Source of the DNA: Streptomyces flavidovirens DSM 40150
GTDB taxonomy: Bacteria > Actinomycetota > Actinomycetes > Streptomycetales > Streptomycetaceae
Assembly: GCF_000429085.1 (NCBI RefSeq)
Contig: NZ_AUBE01000011.1
Span: 1-64,000, forward strand
DNA length: 64,000 nt
Direction of reading: 5' to 3'
The notes under the pieces were generated by a model, which saw nothing but the letters and a program-made list of their open reading frames with translations, was not told where the DNA came from and did not search any database. Position numbers and translations under genes: made by a program. The stretch's first letter is position 1. Every line of letters begins with the position of its first letter. Shown piece by piece: positions 17,602-27,013 of this stretch.

Positions 17602-18345
17602 CTAGGGGCCGGTGGCGGCCGCCGCCATCGCCGCGCCCACGATGCCCGCGTTGTTCTGGAGCTGCGCCGGGACGATCTCCGCGCGGATGCCTTCGATCAG
17701 GGGCAGGAACTTGTCCGCCTTGCGGCTCACCCCGCCGCCGATGATGAAGAGCTCTGGCGAGAACAGCATCTCGACGTGCGCCAGGTACTTCTGCACCCGG
17801 TGCGCCCAGTGCTGCCAGCTCAGGTCCTCGTCCTCCTTGGCCTTCGTGGAGGCGTGCTTCTCCGCGTCGTGGCCGTTCAGCTCCAGGTGGCCCAGCTCGG
17901 TGTTGGGGACGAGTGTGCCGTCGATGAAGAGTGCGCTGCCGATGCCCGTACCGAACGTCAGCAGGAAGACCGTGCCCTTGCGGCCCGTGCCCGCGCCGAA
18001 CGTCATTTCGGCGACGCCCGCCGCGTCGGCGTCGTTGAGGACGGTGACCGGCAGGCCCAGGCGGTCACCGAGCAGGGCGCGCGCATCGACGTCGATCCAG
18101 CCCTTGTCGACGTTCGCGGCGGTACGGGTAATGCCTCCCGTGACCACACCGGGGAAGGTGATGCCGACCGGGCCGCTCCAGCCGAAATGGCTGACGACCT
18201 CCTGCACGCACCCGGCCACGTCGTCGGGCGTCGCCGGATGCGGGGTCAGTACCTTGTGCCGCGGTTCCGTCAGTTCGCCGCGCTCCAGGTTCACGGGAGC
18301 GCCCTTGATGCCGGATCCGCCGATGTCCACTCCGAACACGTTCAT
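17602..18345 (-). CDS. ppgK: Polyphosphate glucokinase
   Basis: A 247-residue ROK-type kinase that phosphorylates glucose using polyphosphate or ATP. The N-terminal phosphate-binding motif DIGGSGIKG (7-15), the 'GITFPGVVTGG' segment, 'NDADAAGVAE' with the catalytic Asp, and 'FGTGIGSALF' are all present. 'NTELGHLELNG' carries the sugar-binding Glu. The length matches actinobacterial PpgK. It converges with the preceding membrane-protein gene and follows ispH by 42 bp on the same strand. Confidence 0.93.
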   Translation of the reverse strand: MNVFGVDIGGSGIKGAPVNLERGELTEPRHKVLTPHPATPDDVAGCVQEVVSHFGWSGPVGITFPGVVTGGITRTAANVDKGWIDVDARALLGDRLGLPVTVLNDADAAGVAEMTFGAGTGRKGTVFLLTFGTGIGSALFIDGTLVPNTELGHLELNGHDAEKHASTKAKEDEDLSWQHWAHRVQKYLAHVEMLFSPELFIIGGGVSRKADKFLPLIEGIRAEIVPAQLQNNAGIVGAAMAAAATGP

Positions 18346-18387
18346 GGACCCAACGTTACGGTGTGCCGCTGACAGCGTCGCTGAAAG

Positions 18388-19368
18388 TCACTTTCCCGAG
18401 AGGCGGGCCGCTTCGGCGCGCAGGTCGCGGCGTAGCTCCTTGGGCAGCGAGAAGGTGATCGACTCGTCGGCGGTCTTCACGGTCTCCACGTCGCCGTAGC
18501 CGCGCTCGGCCAGCCACTCCAGTACGCCGTCGACCAGGACGTCCGGGACCGAGGCACCGGAGGTGAGGCCGACCGTGGTGACGCCTTCCAGCCAGGCCTC
18601 GTCGATCTCGTCGGCGAAGTCCACCAGGTGCGCTGCGGGGGCGCCCGCGTCGAGGGCGACCTCGACCATGCGGATCGAGTTGGAGGAGTTCTTGGAGCCC
18701 ACGACGATGACGAGCTGCGCGTCCTCGGCCAGCTTCTTCACCGCGATCTGACGGTTCTGCGTGGCGTAGCAGATGTCGTCGCTGGGCGGGGAGAGCAGGT
18801 TGGGGAACTTCTGCTTCAAAGCGTCGACCGTCTCCATCGTCTCGTCGACCGACAGCGTGGTCTGGGAGAGCCAGACGACCTTCGACTCGTCGCGTACGGA
18901 GACGTTGGCGACGTCTTCGGGGCCGTCGACCAGGGTGATGTGGTCGGGGGCCTCGCCGGACGTGCCGATGACTTCCTCGTGGCCCTCGTGGCCGATCAGG
19001 AGGATGTCGTAGTCCTCCTTGGCGAAACGGACCGCTTCCTTGTGAACCTTGGTGACCAGCGGGCAGGTCGCGTCGATCGTCGCGAGCTTCCGCTCGGCGG
19101 CCTCCTGGTGCACGGTCGGCGCGACGCCGTGCGCGGAGAACATGACGATCGAGCCCTCGGGGACCTCCGCCGTCACGTCGACGAAGATCGCGCCCTTCTT
19201 CTCCAGGGTCTGTACGACGTACTTGTTGTGGACGATCTCGTGCCGGACGTAGATCGGCGCCCCGTACTGCTCCAGGGCCTTCTCCACGGCGATCACGGCA
19301 CGGTCCACGCCCGCGCAGTAGCCACGGGGAGCGGCGAGAAGGACACGGCGGGCGGCGGTAGCAGTCAT
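18388..19368 (-). CDS. ispH: 4-hydroxy-3-methylbut-2-enyl diphosphate reductase
   Basis: A 326-residue [4Fe-4S] enzyme making the last step of the MEP isoprenoid pathway (HMBPP to IPP and DMAPP). The three cluster cysteines are C18 (RGYCAG), C102 (DATCPL) and C200 (DDICYA). Substrate-binding 'VRHEIVHNKYVV', 'SAHGVAP' and 'GSKNSSNS' are intact. The ATG at 19368 gives the normal N terminus 'MTATAARRVLLAAPRGYC'; an in-frame ATG three codons upstream is equally possible. It is divergent from the permease gene at 19466. Confidence 0.95.
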   Translation of the reverse strand: MTATAARRVLLAAPRGYCAGVDRAVIAVEKALEQYGAPIYVRHEIVHNKYVVQTLEKKGAIFVDVTAEVPEGSIVMFSAHGVAPTVHQEAAERKLATIDATCPLVTKVHKEAVRFAKEDYDILLIGHEGHEEVIGTSGEAPDHITLVDGPEDVANVSVRDESKVVWLSQTTLSVDETMETVDALKQKFPNLLSPPSDDICYATQNRQIAVKKLAEDAQLVIVVGSKNSSNSIRMVEVALDAGAPAAHLVDFADEIDEAWLEGVTTVGLTSGASVPDVLVDGVLEWLAERGYGDVETVKTADESITFSLPKELRRDLRAEAARLSGK

Positions 19369-19465
19369 GTTCACCATCGTAAGGCCGCGCCACGGGCGCC
19401 AGAGGTCGCCTCGGGTCGCCTCTGTGATCAAGACTGGTCGCCCGGATCTACCGTACGGAGGCGCG

Positions 19466-20839
19466 ATGACCGTGACCGGGAGCAAGACGGCGGGGCTGCG
19501 GCGCAGTCTGGGATTCCGGGATCTCGTCGTCTACGGGCTGCTCTTCATCGCCCCCATGGCGCCCGTCGGCATCTTCGGGACGCTCGACGCCAAGTCGCAC
19601 GGCGCGGTGGCGCTCGTCTATGTCGTCGCGACGGTCGCGATGGCGTTCACCGCGTTCAGCTACGCCCAAATGGTGCGGGTCGTCCCCCAGGCGGGTTCCG
19701 TCTTCGCGTACGCCCGCAAGGCGCTCGGCGAGGGTCCCGGATTCATCGCCGGGTGGATGGCGATGCTGGACTACGTTCTGATCCCGGCGGTCGCGTATCT
19801 CTTCTCCGGGATCGCGATGCACGCGCTCGTGCCGGCCGTTTCGCAGTGGGTGTGGACGGCGCTCGCGGTGGTGGTGACGACCGGGCTGAACATGTGGGGC
19901 GTACGGACGGCCGCGCGCGTCGGCTTCGCGGTGCTGGCCATGGAGATCGTGGTGCTGCTGGTGTTCGTGGTGGCCGCCGTCGTGGTGCTCGTGCAGGACG
20001 GGGCGCGGCGCGGCTGGCTCTCGCCACTGTCCGGTGATGGTTCCATCGGCGGCTTCTCGCCGGCGGCGGTGGTGGGCGCGGTTTCGGTGGCCGTGCTGTC
20101 GTATCTCGGGTTCGACGCGATCGCGTCGTTCGCGGAGGAGGTGACGGGCGGATCGGCGAAGGTGGCTCGGGCGGTGCTGTTCTGCCTAGGGCTCGCGGGG
20201 GTGCTGTTCGTGACGCAGACATATCTGGCGGCGCTGCTCCAGCCGGTGTCGGCTGCGGAGCTCGCCGCAGAGCCGGGGAAGCAGGGGACCGCCTTCTACG
20301 ACGCGCTGGATACGTCGATCGGGACCTGGCTGGGTGATCTGGTGGCGGTGAGCAAGGCGATCGGCGCGGCGTTCGCGGCGCTGGCGGGGCAGGCGGCGGC
20401 CGGGCGGCTGCTGTTCGCGATGGCCAGGGAGCGGCGGCTGCCGCGCGTCCTGGCGAAGGTCGACGCCGCTTCGGGCGTTCCGCGGATCGCGCTGGGGCTG
20501 GCGGCCGTGGTGACGCTGGTGGCGGCGGTGTGGGCGTCGCGGCGCGACGACGGTCTCGACCATCTGGTGTCGGTGGTCGACATCGGGGCGCTGACGGCGT
20601 TCGTGCTGCTGCACGTGTCGGTGGTGAGCTGGTTCGGCGTACGGCGGATGGAGGGGCCGCCGGTGTGGTGGCGGCACGTGCTGCTGCCGGTGCTGGGGGC
20701 GGCCGTCGCGGTCGCGGTGATCGTGGAGGCGTCGGGGACGGCTCAGGCCGTGGGGGCGGTGTGGCTGGTGGTGGGGCTGATCGTGGTGGCCGTGCAGCGG
20801 GGGCGTCGGACCGGTCCCGGTGTCAGTGCCGGCGGCTAG
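19466..20839 (+). CDS. APC-family amino acid permease
   Basis: A 457-residue integral membrane protein with about 12 hydrophobic segments. The first helix carries 'VYGLLFIAPMAPVGIFG', the substrate-binding loop typical of amino acid-polyamine-organocation transporters. 'LSYLGFDAIASFAEEVTG' is the conserved helix 6 motif. It probably imports an amino acid or amine by proton or sodium symport; the substrate cannot be read. A GGAG lies five bases before the ATG. It ends nine bases before xseA. Confidence 0.88.
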   Translation: MTVTGSKTAGLRRSLGFRDLVVYGLLFIAPMAPVGIFGTLDAKSHGAVALVYVVATVAMAFTAFSYAQMVRVVPQAGSVFAYARKALGEGPGFIAGWMAMLDYVLIPAVAYLFSGIAMHALVPAVSQWVWTALAVVVTTGLNMWGVRTAARVGFAVLAMEIVVLLVFVVAAVVVLVQDGARRGWLSPLSGDGSIGGFSPAAVVGAVSVAVLSYLGFDAIASFAEEVTGGSAKVARAVLFCLGLAGVLFVTQTYLAALLQPVSAAELAAEPGKQGTAFYDALDTSIGTWLGDLVAVSKAIGAAFAALAGQAAAGRLLFAMARERRLPRVLAKVDAASGVPRIALGLAAVVTLVAAVWASRRDDGLDHLVSVVDIGALTAFVLLHVSVVSWFGVRRMEGPPVWWRHVLLPVLGAAVAVAVIVEASGTAQAVGAVWLVVGLIVVAVQRGRRTGPGVSAGG

Positions 20840-20848
20840 CCTTCGTAC

Positions 20849-22057
20849 ATGGCTCTGAATACGTCCGCGGACGCCCCGCTGCCGGTCGGTCAGGTCTCGC
20901 GCCTCATCGGCGGGTGGATCGACCGGCTCGGCGCGGTGTGGGTGGAGGGACAGATCACGCAGATCTCGCGCAGGCCCGGCGCCGGGGTCGTCTTCCTGAC
21001 GCTGCGTGACCCGTCGCACGACATCTCGGTGGGCGTGACGTGCTTCCGGCAGGTCTTCGACCCCATCGCGGACGTGGTGGCGGAGGGCGCGCGGGTCGTG
21101 GTACGCGCGAAGCCCGAGTGGTACGCGCCGCGCGGGCAGCTGTCGCTGCGGGCGACGGAGATAAAGCCGGTGGGCATCGGCGAACTGCTGGCGAGGCTGG
21201 AGCGGTTGAAGAAGTCGCTGGCGGGCGAGGGGCTGTTCGCGCTCGACCGCAAGCGGCCGCTGCCGTTTCTGCCGCAGCGCATCGGTCTGGTGACGGGCCG
21301 GGCGTCGGCGGCCGAGCGCGATGTCCTGGAGAACGCGCGCCGGCGCTGGCCGGCGGTCCGCTTCGAGGTGCGGAACGTGGCGGTGCAGGGCGTGAGCGCG
21401 GTGGCGCAGGTGGTCCAGGCGGTCAAGGAGCTGGACGAGCTGCCGGACGTCGACGTGATCATCGTGGCGCGGGGCGGTGGCAGCGTCGAGGATCTGCTGC
21501 CGTTCTCGGACGAGCAGCTCGTACGGACCGTGTTCGGGTGCCGTACGCCGGTCGTGTCGGCGATCGGGCACGAGCCGGACTCGCCGCTGCTCGACCTGGT
21601 GGCGGACCTGAGGGCGTCGACGCCGACGGACGCGGCGAAGAAGGTCGTGCCGGACGTCGGCGAGGAACTGGACCGCGTCCAGCTCCTGCGCGACCGGGCG
21701 CTGCGGACCGTACGGGGCCTGCTGGACCGCGAGGAGCGGGGGCTCGCGCACGCGCTGGCCAGGCCGGTGATGGAACGGCCGCACCGGATGGTGGAGGACC
21801 GCGAGGCGGAGGTCGACGCCCTGGTGGCGCGCAGCCGGCGCACGCTGGGGCATCTGCTGGACCGCGCTGACTCGGAGCTGTCGCACACCCGGGCGCGGGT
21901 GGTGGCGCTGTCCCCGGCGGCCACCCTGGAGCGCGGCTACGCGGTGCTGCAGCGGAACGACGGTGCGGTGGTCCGCTCACCGCAGGAGGTCACGGCCGGT
22001 GACGAGCTGCGGGCGCGGGTGGCGGAGGGCGAGTTCGCAGTGCGGGTCGCGGAGTGA
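20849..22057 (+). CDS. xseA: Exodeoxyribonuclease VII large subunit
   Basis: A 402-residue protein. The N-terminal OB fold (about 20-110) includes 'VWVEGQITQISRRPGAGVVFLTLRD'. The catalytic region has 'IGLVTGRASAAERDVLENARRRWP', 'DVIIVARGGGSVEDLLPFSDE' and 'PVVSAIGHEPDSPLLDLVADLRASTPTDAA' type motifs, followed by a long coiled coil (about 270-350) that carries small subunits. With XseB it degrades single-stranded DNA to oligonucleotides. It is nine bases downstream of the permease and 66 bases from xseB. Confidence 0.95.
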   Translation: MALNTSADAPLPVGQVSRLIGGWIDRLGAVWVEGQITQISRRPGAGVVFLTLRDPSHDISVGVTCFRQVFDPIADVVAEGARVVVRAKPEWYAPRGQLSLRATEIKPVGIGELLARLERLKKSLAGEGLFALDRKRPLPFLPQRIGLVTGRASAAERDVLENARRRWPAVRFEVRNVAVQGVSAVAQVVQAVKELDELPDVDVIIVARGGGSVEDLLPFSDEQLVRTVFGCRTPVVSAIGHEPDSPLLDLVADLRASTPTDAAKKVVPDVGEELDRVQLLRDRALRTVRGLLDREERGLAHALARPVMERPHRMVEDREAEVDALVARSRRTLGHLLDRADSELSHTRARVVALSPAATLERGYAVLQRNDGAVVRSPQEVTAGDELRARVAEGEFAVRVAE

Positions 22058-22123
22058 CACCGCCGCCGGTCGCGGCTTCGCCCGGCCGCGGTCTTTTCAC
22101 AGCTCATACCTAAGGTGGATCAC

Positions 22124-22336
22124 ATGGCAGAGACGGACGAAGCAGCGACGACACTCGGGTACGAACAGGCGCGGGACGAGCTGATCGACGTCGTACGGCG
22201 CCTGGAAGCGGGCGGTACGACGCTGGAGGAGTCGCTCGCGCTCTGGGAGCGCGGCGAGGAGCTGGCGAAGGTCTGCCGACGGTGGCTGGACGGGGCCAGG
22301 GCCCGCCTGGACGCTTCGCTCGCCGAGGAGAGCTGA
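22124..22336 (+). CDS. xseB: Exodeoxyribonuclease VII small subunit
   Basis: A 70-residue helical protein. 'GYEQARDELIDVVRRLEAGG' and 'LEESLALWERGEEL' are the diagnostic XseB segments. Several copies bind the XseA coiled coil. The ATG at 22124 follows AAGGTGG, better placed than the GTG at 22115. Confidence 0.93.
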   Translation: MAETDEAATTLGYEQARDELIDVVRRLEAGGTTLEESLALWERGEELAKVCRRWLDGARARLDASLAEES

Positions 22337-22439
22337 CGGCGGGGCGGCGGGGGCCGTGCGGGTCGGGGCGGCGCGGGCCCCTGCGGCGCGGGGTACGAGT
22401 GCGTCCGCTGTGAGGCGGATCACTGCGCACCGGTTTTAG

Positions 22440-22468
22440 TTGAAACTTAACCTACTTTCGCTTACGGT
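22440..22468 (+). promoter_or_regulatory. Vegetative-type promoter before the nitroreductase gene
   Basis: TTGAAA (22440-22445), 17-bp spacer, TACGGT (22463-22468), 45 bp upstream of the ATG at 22513. The spacing and hexamers fit HrdB-type promoters; the surrounding DNA is unusually AT-rich. Confidence 0.5.
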
Positions 22469-22512
22469 GAGGTCACAGCCTGATCCCCCTGCACGTCCGG
22501 AAGGTAAGCCGC

Positions 22513-23103
22513 ATGTCTCTCGCACTTGACCCCGCCGCCCAGGACCTCCTCTTCCGCGAGGCCCGCACCGCGAACACGTTCACCGACGAGCCGGTGACCG
22601 AGGAGCAGGTCCAGGCGATTTACGACCTGGTCAAGTTCGGCCCGACCGCGTTCAACCAGTCGCCGCTGCGCGTCGTCCTGGTCCGCTCCCCCGAGGCCCG
22701 CGAGCGCCTCGTCACGCACATGGCCGAGGGCAACCGGCCGAAGACCGCCGCCGCCCCGCTGGTCGCGATCCTCGCCGCCGACAACGAGTTCCACGAGGAG
22801 CTCCCGGCCCTGCTCCCGCACTTCCCGCAGGCCAAGGACATGTTCTTCTCGGAGCGCCCGGCCCGTGAGGCGGCGGCCGGCCTGAACGCCGCCCTTCAGG
22901 CCGCGTACTTCATCGTCGGCGTCCGCGCCGCCGGTCTGGCCGCGGGCCCGATGACCGGCTTCGACTTCGCCGGCATCCAGAAGGAGTTCCTGGACGACGA
23001 CCACACCCCGCTGATGGTCGTCAACATCGGCAAGCCGGGCGAGGACGCGTGGTTCCCGCGCTCGCCGCGCCTGTCCTACGACGAGGTCATCACCACCGTC
23101 TGA
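22513..23103 (+). CDS. Nitroreductase-family protein, malonic semialdehyde reductase (RutE) type
   Basis: A 196-residue flavin-fold protein. 'EARTANTFTDEPVTEEQVQAIYDLVKFGPTAFNQSP' is the FMN-binding N-terminal region of the RutE/HadB subfamily of nitroreductases. 'RPAREAAAGLNAALQAAYFIVGVRAAGLAAGPMTGFD' covers the second cofactor site. Enzymes of this group reduce semialdehydes or quinone-like compounds with NAD(P)H. The pyrimidine-degradation context of true RutE is absent, so the substrate is open. GGAAGG precedes the start. Confidence 0.85.
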   Translation: MSLALDPAAQDLLFREARTANTFTDEPVTEEQVQAIYDLVKFGPTAFNQSPLRVVLVRSPEARERLVTHMAEGNRPKTAAAPLVAILAADNEFHEELPALLPHFPQAKDMFFSERPAREAAAGLNAALQAAYFIVGVRAAGLAAGPMTGFDFAGIQKEFLDDDHTPLMVVNIGKPGEDAWFPRSPRLSYDEVITTV

Positions 23104-23141
23104 TCCTGCGACGCGACACCGCCACCGCCACCGCCTGATCA

Positions 23142-23192
23142 CGTACGACGAAGCCGCCGCGACCCCGAGGGGTGCGGCGGCTTCGTCGTACG
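23142..23192. terminator. Bidirectional terminator
   Basis: A perfect 19-bp stem (23142-23160 with 23174-23192) around a 13-nt loop, between the convergent nitroreductase and DUF4245 genes. It should stop transcription from both sides. Confidence 0.85.
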
Positions 23193-23204
23193 CGCATCAC
23201 GTCA

Positions 23205-23720
23205 TCAGGACTTCTTCGCTTCGAGCGCCTCGGCCATCTCCGTCAGCCGCTTCTGCGACGCCGTGCCCGTGATCACCGTCGTCGCGCCCTTTTCCTCGCG
23301 CACCAACGCGTCGTACTTCGGGCCCTCCCAGCGCTGCCAGCTCTCCCCGCCGACGCGCAGGGTCTTCCCGGTCTTCGTCGCCTTCTGGCTGACCTTGTGG
23401 ACGAACTTCTCCGCGGGTCCGCTCGACTGCTCGACCGCGACGTACTCCCGCTCCGGATCGAGGAAGCCCAGATGCCAGGCGTCGCCGCCCTCCCGGTCGT
23501 ACGAGACCGATGTCGGCCTCCAGGTCTCCGGGAGCCCCACCGGGGCCGCCACCGGGTACGGCGCCGCCCGCCGCGCCGTGATGAGCTCGACCCGGTAGTC
23601 GACCGGCTTGACCGGGTCAGCCGAGTCGTCGTGCGGGATCAGCGTGTAGATCCCCGCGACGACGACACCGATCGCCGCCATCGACAGCATCATGTCCCGG
23701 ACCGTCTGCTTGCCTTTCAT
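23205..23720 (-). CDS. DUF4245 membrane-anchored protein
   Basis: A 171-residue protein. A single transmembrane segment (about residues 10-27, 'MLSMAAIGVVVAGIYTLIP') is followed by an extracytoplasmic domain with 'LPETWRPTSVSYDREGGDAWHLGFL' and 'ATTVITGTASQKRLTEMAEAL', the DUF4245 pattern. It is widely conserved beside glpX in actinobacteria; function unknown. The ATG at 23720 places the membrane segment normally; an upstream in-frame start at 23738 is possible. It is divergent from glpX. Confidence 0.8.
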   Translation of the reverse strand: MKGKQTVRDMMLSMAAIGVVVAGIYTLIPHDDSADPVKPVDYRVELITARRAAPYPVAAPVGLPETWRPTSVSYDREGGDAWHLGFLDPEREYVAVEQSSGPAEKFVHKVSQKATKTGKTLRVGGESWQRWEGPKYDALVREEKGATTVITGTASQKRLTEMAEALEAKKS

Positions 23721-23891
23721 ACCTGCCACGCCCCCCATCGTCCCCCATGCCGCACCGAGGCCCGCGCGAGGGGCATCTCATCCCGATATGCCGCTCATAC
23801 GTGCCCCCCTCTGCTCATTTTGTCGACGTACCGATAGAGTCGGCACCACCCTCTACACTCCGGCCGTCGCCGTACAGAAAGGTGCGCTCCG

Positions 23892-24923
23892 ATGACCGAG
23901 CACCATCTTCCGTCTCAGCTCGAGGTCTCGCCCGAGGCCCCCGACCGCAACCTGGCCCTGGAGCTCGTCCGGGTCACCGAGGCCGCCGCCATGGCCGCCG
24001 GGCGGTGGGTCGGCCGCGGCGACAAGATCGGCGCGGACGGCGCAGCGGTGAAGGCCATGCGGACCCTCGTCTCGACCGTATCGATGAACGGCATCGTCGT
24101 CATCGGTGAGGGCGAGAAGGACGAAGCCCCGATGCTCTTCAACGGGGAGCGCGTGGGCGACGGCACCGGCGCCGAGGTCGACATCGCCGTCGACCCGATC
24201 GACGGCACCACGCTCAACGCCAAGGGCATGCCGAACGCCATCGCCGTGCTCGCCGCCGCCGACCGCGGCACCATGTTCGACCCGTCCGCGGTCTTCTACA
24301 TGGAGAAACTGGTCACCGGCCCCGAGGCCGCCGACTTCGTCGACATCAACGCCCCCGTCTCGGTCAACATCCGCCGGGTCGCCAAGGCCAAGCACTCGAC
24401 GCCCGAAGACGTCACCGTGATGATCCTCGACCGCCCCCGTCACGAGGGCATCGTCAAGGAGATCCGCGAGACGGGCGCCCGTATCAAGTTCATCTCGGAC
24501 GGTGACGTCGCGGGCTCGGTCATGGCGGTGCGCGAAGGCACCGGCGTCGACCTGCTCATGGGCATCGGCGGTACGCCCGAGGGCATCATCTCGGCCTGCG
24601 CGATTAAGTGCCTCGGCGGCACGATCCAGGGCAAGCTGTGGCCGAAGGACGAGGCCGAGCGTCAGAAGGCTCTCGACGCGGGTCACGACCTGGACCGCGT
24701 ACTGCACACGAACGACCTGGTCAGCGGCGAGAACGTGTTCTTCGTCGCCACCGGCATCACGGACGGCGAGCTGCTGCGCGGCGTCCGCTACCGCTCGGAG
24801 ACCGCCACCACGCAGTCGCTGGTGATGCGCTCCAAGTCGGGCACGATCCGCCAGATCGACTCGACACACCGCCTCTCGAAGCTGCGCGCCTACAGCGCCA
24901 TCGACTTCGACCGCGCGAAGTAG
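23892..24923 (+). CDS. glpX: Class II fructose-1,6-bisphosphatase
   Basis: A 343-residue metal-dependent phosphatase of gluconeogenesis. The metal/phosphate motifs 'VIGEGEKDEAPM' and 'DIAVDPIDGTTL' are intact, as are 'GIGGTPEGIISACAIKCLGG' segments of the GlpX fold. Actinobacteria lack class I enzymes, so this is likely the essential gluconeogenic FBPase. The start follows AAAGGTGCG. Confidence 0.95.
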   Translation: MTEHHLPSQLEVSPEAPDRNLALELVRVTEAAAMAAGRWVGRGDKIGADGAAVKAMRTLVSTVSMNGIVVIGEGEKDEAPMLFNGERVGDGTGAEVDIAVDPIDGTTLNAKGMPNAIAVLAAADRGTMFDPSAVFYMEKLVTGPEAADFVDINAPVSVNIRRVAKAKHSTPEDVTVMILDRPRHEGIVKEIRETGARIKFISDGDVAGSVMAVREGTGVDLLMGIGGTPEGIISACAIKCLGGTIQGKLWPKDEAERQKALDAGHDLDRVLHTNDLVSGENVFFVATGITDGELLRGVRYRSETATTQSLVMRSKSGTIRQIDSTHRLSKLRAYSAIDFDRAK

Positions 24924-24950
24924 AGACAGCGGCGGCCCCAGGGGCCACGC

Positions 24951-24980
24951 GACGGCGTCCCTCGTACGAGGGGCGCCGTC
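24951..24980. terminator. Terminator between glpX and the caspase gene
   Basis: Arms 24951-24965 and 24966-24980 pair over 15 bp with one mismatch. It lies in the 77-bp gap between convergent genes and should act in both directions. Confidence 0.75.
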
Positions 24981-25000
24981 GTCGTACCCACATGCCTCCG

Positions 25001-27013
25001 TCACACCCGCACGGCGAGCAGATACAGACGCGTGATCTGTACCTCGTTGAGGTTGTCGTCGGAGACGAGATAGAGGGGCCGCCAGCCCTTCCGTTTCCCC
25101 GTGGTCCACGGCTCACCGAGCGCCATTCCTTCCGCGTTCTGGAGCAGCGGGTTGACCTGGTGGCCGCCCTTCGTCGCCACCCGCCCCGGATCGCCGGGCG
25201 GGCACTCGGCGAGGTCGAAGAGCTTTTCGCTCCGTACGAACTCGTCGGCCGGCCTGCGGTACAGCACCTGCTCCCCCGTCACGTCCTGCGCGCCCGTGAG
25301 CGACAGCCGTTGAACGCGGACCGCGTTGCCGATCCCGACGGCGTACTGCCGCTCCAGCGCCAGCAGCTGGTCCGCACCGACCGCCACCAGTTCGGTCAGG
25401 TAGAGCCCGTCCGCGGCCCGGTAGGCGTATTGCCGGTCCGGTACGTACGTGCCGCCCGGCGTGCCCTTGTAGCGCTGGATGCGCAGCAGGTTGCGGCCGC
25501 GTGCGTCGCCGTCCTGGGACAGGGACGCTTCCATTCCGGCGTACAGATGCCGGCCGTCGGGGGAGAGCGCGAGCGCCTCGATGGTCCGGCCGGTCTGGGC
25601 GCCGCCGACGGGCCAGGGTTTGAACTCCTTCGGCACGGGCAGGTCGGCGCCGATCTGGCGGCCGGTCGCCAGGTCGAATCTGCGGATGGCGGGGCCCGTC
25701 TCGGCCGCGACGAGGATCGTACGGCCGCTTTTTTCGACGACCAGAGCCTCCGCGTCGATCCAGGCGGGCAGTTCGCGGCCGGGCGCGGGGCGCAGGGTGG
25801 TGGCGGTCTGCGCCGAGGGTTCCAGAGTGTCGGCGCTGCCGGAGCGGCCGAGCCGGAGCGGGAACACCCGGTTGAATTCGTTGTCGGCGAGTGCGAGCGC
25901 CTCGCCGTTCCCGCCGGGGAGGAGCGCGAGGCCCGAGAGGCCCGCCAGCTTCTCGCCGTCGGCCTCCTGCTTGTTCAGCACGTCGGAGTGGTCGAGCAGG
26001 AAGGCTCCCGGAGCGCACTGCCCGGTCGCCAGGACCGGCTCGCGGGTGTGCTCCTGCCACCAGTCGACCGCCGGCATCGCGGCGAACCCGATCCCGAGCC
26101 CGAGCGCCCCGGCGACGACGGCCCACGGCCAGCGCCGCCCGCGCGGCGCGGGGACGAGGGGATCGGGCGCCAGCAGCGGCGGCAGTACGGCGAGATTGCG
26201 GACGAACTCCAGGTCACCGACGCCGTTCTGGCTCTCGTCCTGGGGCTCTTGCGGGGTGGGCAGATCGTCCCGCCTGACGACCCGGTCCCTGACCTCCCGG
26301 AAGACGGCGTGCAGCCCGAGCATCTCCGGCCCGTCCGGGACGCCTTTGCGCAGTACGTCGACGAGCTCCCCCGTGAAGGCGCTGCACTCGTCCGGGTCGG
26401 GCGCGTGGGACGGGCGGTCGTGGGTCGCGGAGGTCATCACGTACGAGCCCTTGACGTCCCGCAGTGTCTTCACCGCCGCCCGCACCCCGAGGTCCGCGGC
26501 CACGGTCCCGGTCGGTGACATCTGGAGCACCTTGCCGCTGAAGCAGCAGTCGAGGATCAGCACCCGGCGCATCGCGGCGCCGTTGTCCTTCATCGCGCGG
26601 CGCACATAGCCCGCGTCCACGCAGGTCTCCGGCTTGTCCTCACTGGAGCCGGGGAGGGTGAGGCAGAGCCTGCTGTCGTCCCGGTCGAGCAGGCCGTGGC
26701 CCGCGTAGTAGACCAGGAGGGTGTCCATGGCCTGCTGGGCCGCGACCCTGATCGGGTCGCAGATGTCGGCGGACGTCCTCGGGTTCGAGACGGTCACGAT
26801 CCGGTCTTCGGGTACGCCCCAGACCGACCGATCGGTGAGCGCCGCGCGCAGCTCGATGAGGTTGTGGCGGACGCTGCGCAGTGGGGCGAGGCCCTTGCCG
26901 CCGGGGTACTTGTCGACACCGATCAGCACACAGGCGGAGCGGGCCGGGTCGATCCGCTGCGACCCGCCGTCGGGTAACGGTGTGGGGCCCGCGGGACGGG
27001 CGGCGGCCGTCAC
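25001..27013 (-). CDS. Caspase-family protease with transmembrane segment and phytase-like propeller
   Basis: A 670-residue protein. Residues 25-245 are a caspase/metacaspase p20-p10 domain with the catalytic dyad H106 (YYAGHG) and C157 (LDCCFSG). A basic stretch 'RGRRWPW' precedes a transmembrane helix (about 297-315). Residues about 335-670 resemble the phytase-like esterase beta-propeller family ('LAGLSGLALLPGGNGEALALADNEFN', 'IEALALSPDGRHLYAG'), presumably outside the membrane. The GTG start overlaps the stop of the EACC1-like gene by 4 bp. By analogy with predicted actinobacterial EACC1-effector systems, the protease may be a suicide effector triggered by a partner or by a propeller ligand. 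Substrate unknown. Confidence 0.82.
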   Translation of the reverse strand: MTAAARPAGPTPLPDGGSQRIDPARSACVLIGVDKYPGGKGLAPLRSVRHNLIELRAALTDRSVWGVPEDRIVTVSNPRTSADICDPIRVAAQQAMDTLLVYYAGHGLLDRDDSRLCLTLPGSSEDKPETCVDAGYVRRAMKDNGAAMRRVLILDCCFSGKVLQMSPTGTVAADLGVRAAVKTLRDVKGSYVMTSATHDRPSHAPDPDECSAFTGELVDVLRKGVPDGPEMLGLHAVFREVRDRVVRRDDLPTPQEPQDESQNGVGDLEFVRNLAVLPPLLAPDPLVPAPRGRRWPWAVVAGALGLGIGFAAMPAVDWWQEHTREPVLATGQCAPGAFLLDHSDVLNKQEADGEKLAGLSGLALLPGGNGEALALADNEFNRVFPLRLGRSGSADTLEPSAQTATTLRPAPGRELPAWIDAEALVVEKSGRTILVAAETGPAIRRFDLATGRQIGADLPVPKEFKPWPVGGAQTGRTIEALALSPDGRHLYAGMEASLSQDGDARGRNLLRIQRYKGTPGGTYVPDRQYAYRAADGLYLTELVAVGADQLLALERQYAVGIGNAVRVQRLSLTGAQDVTGEQVLYRRPADEFVRSEKLFDLAECPPGDPGRVATKGGHQVNPLLQNAEGMALGEPWTTGKRKGWRPLYLVSDDNLNEVQITRLYLLAVRV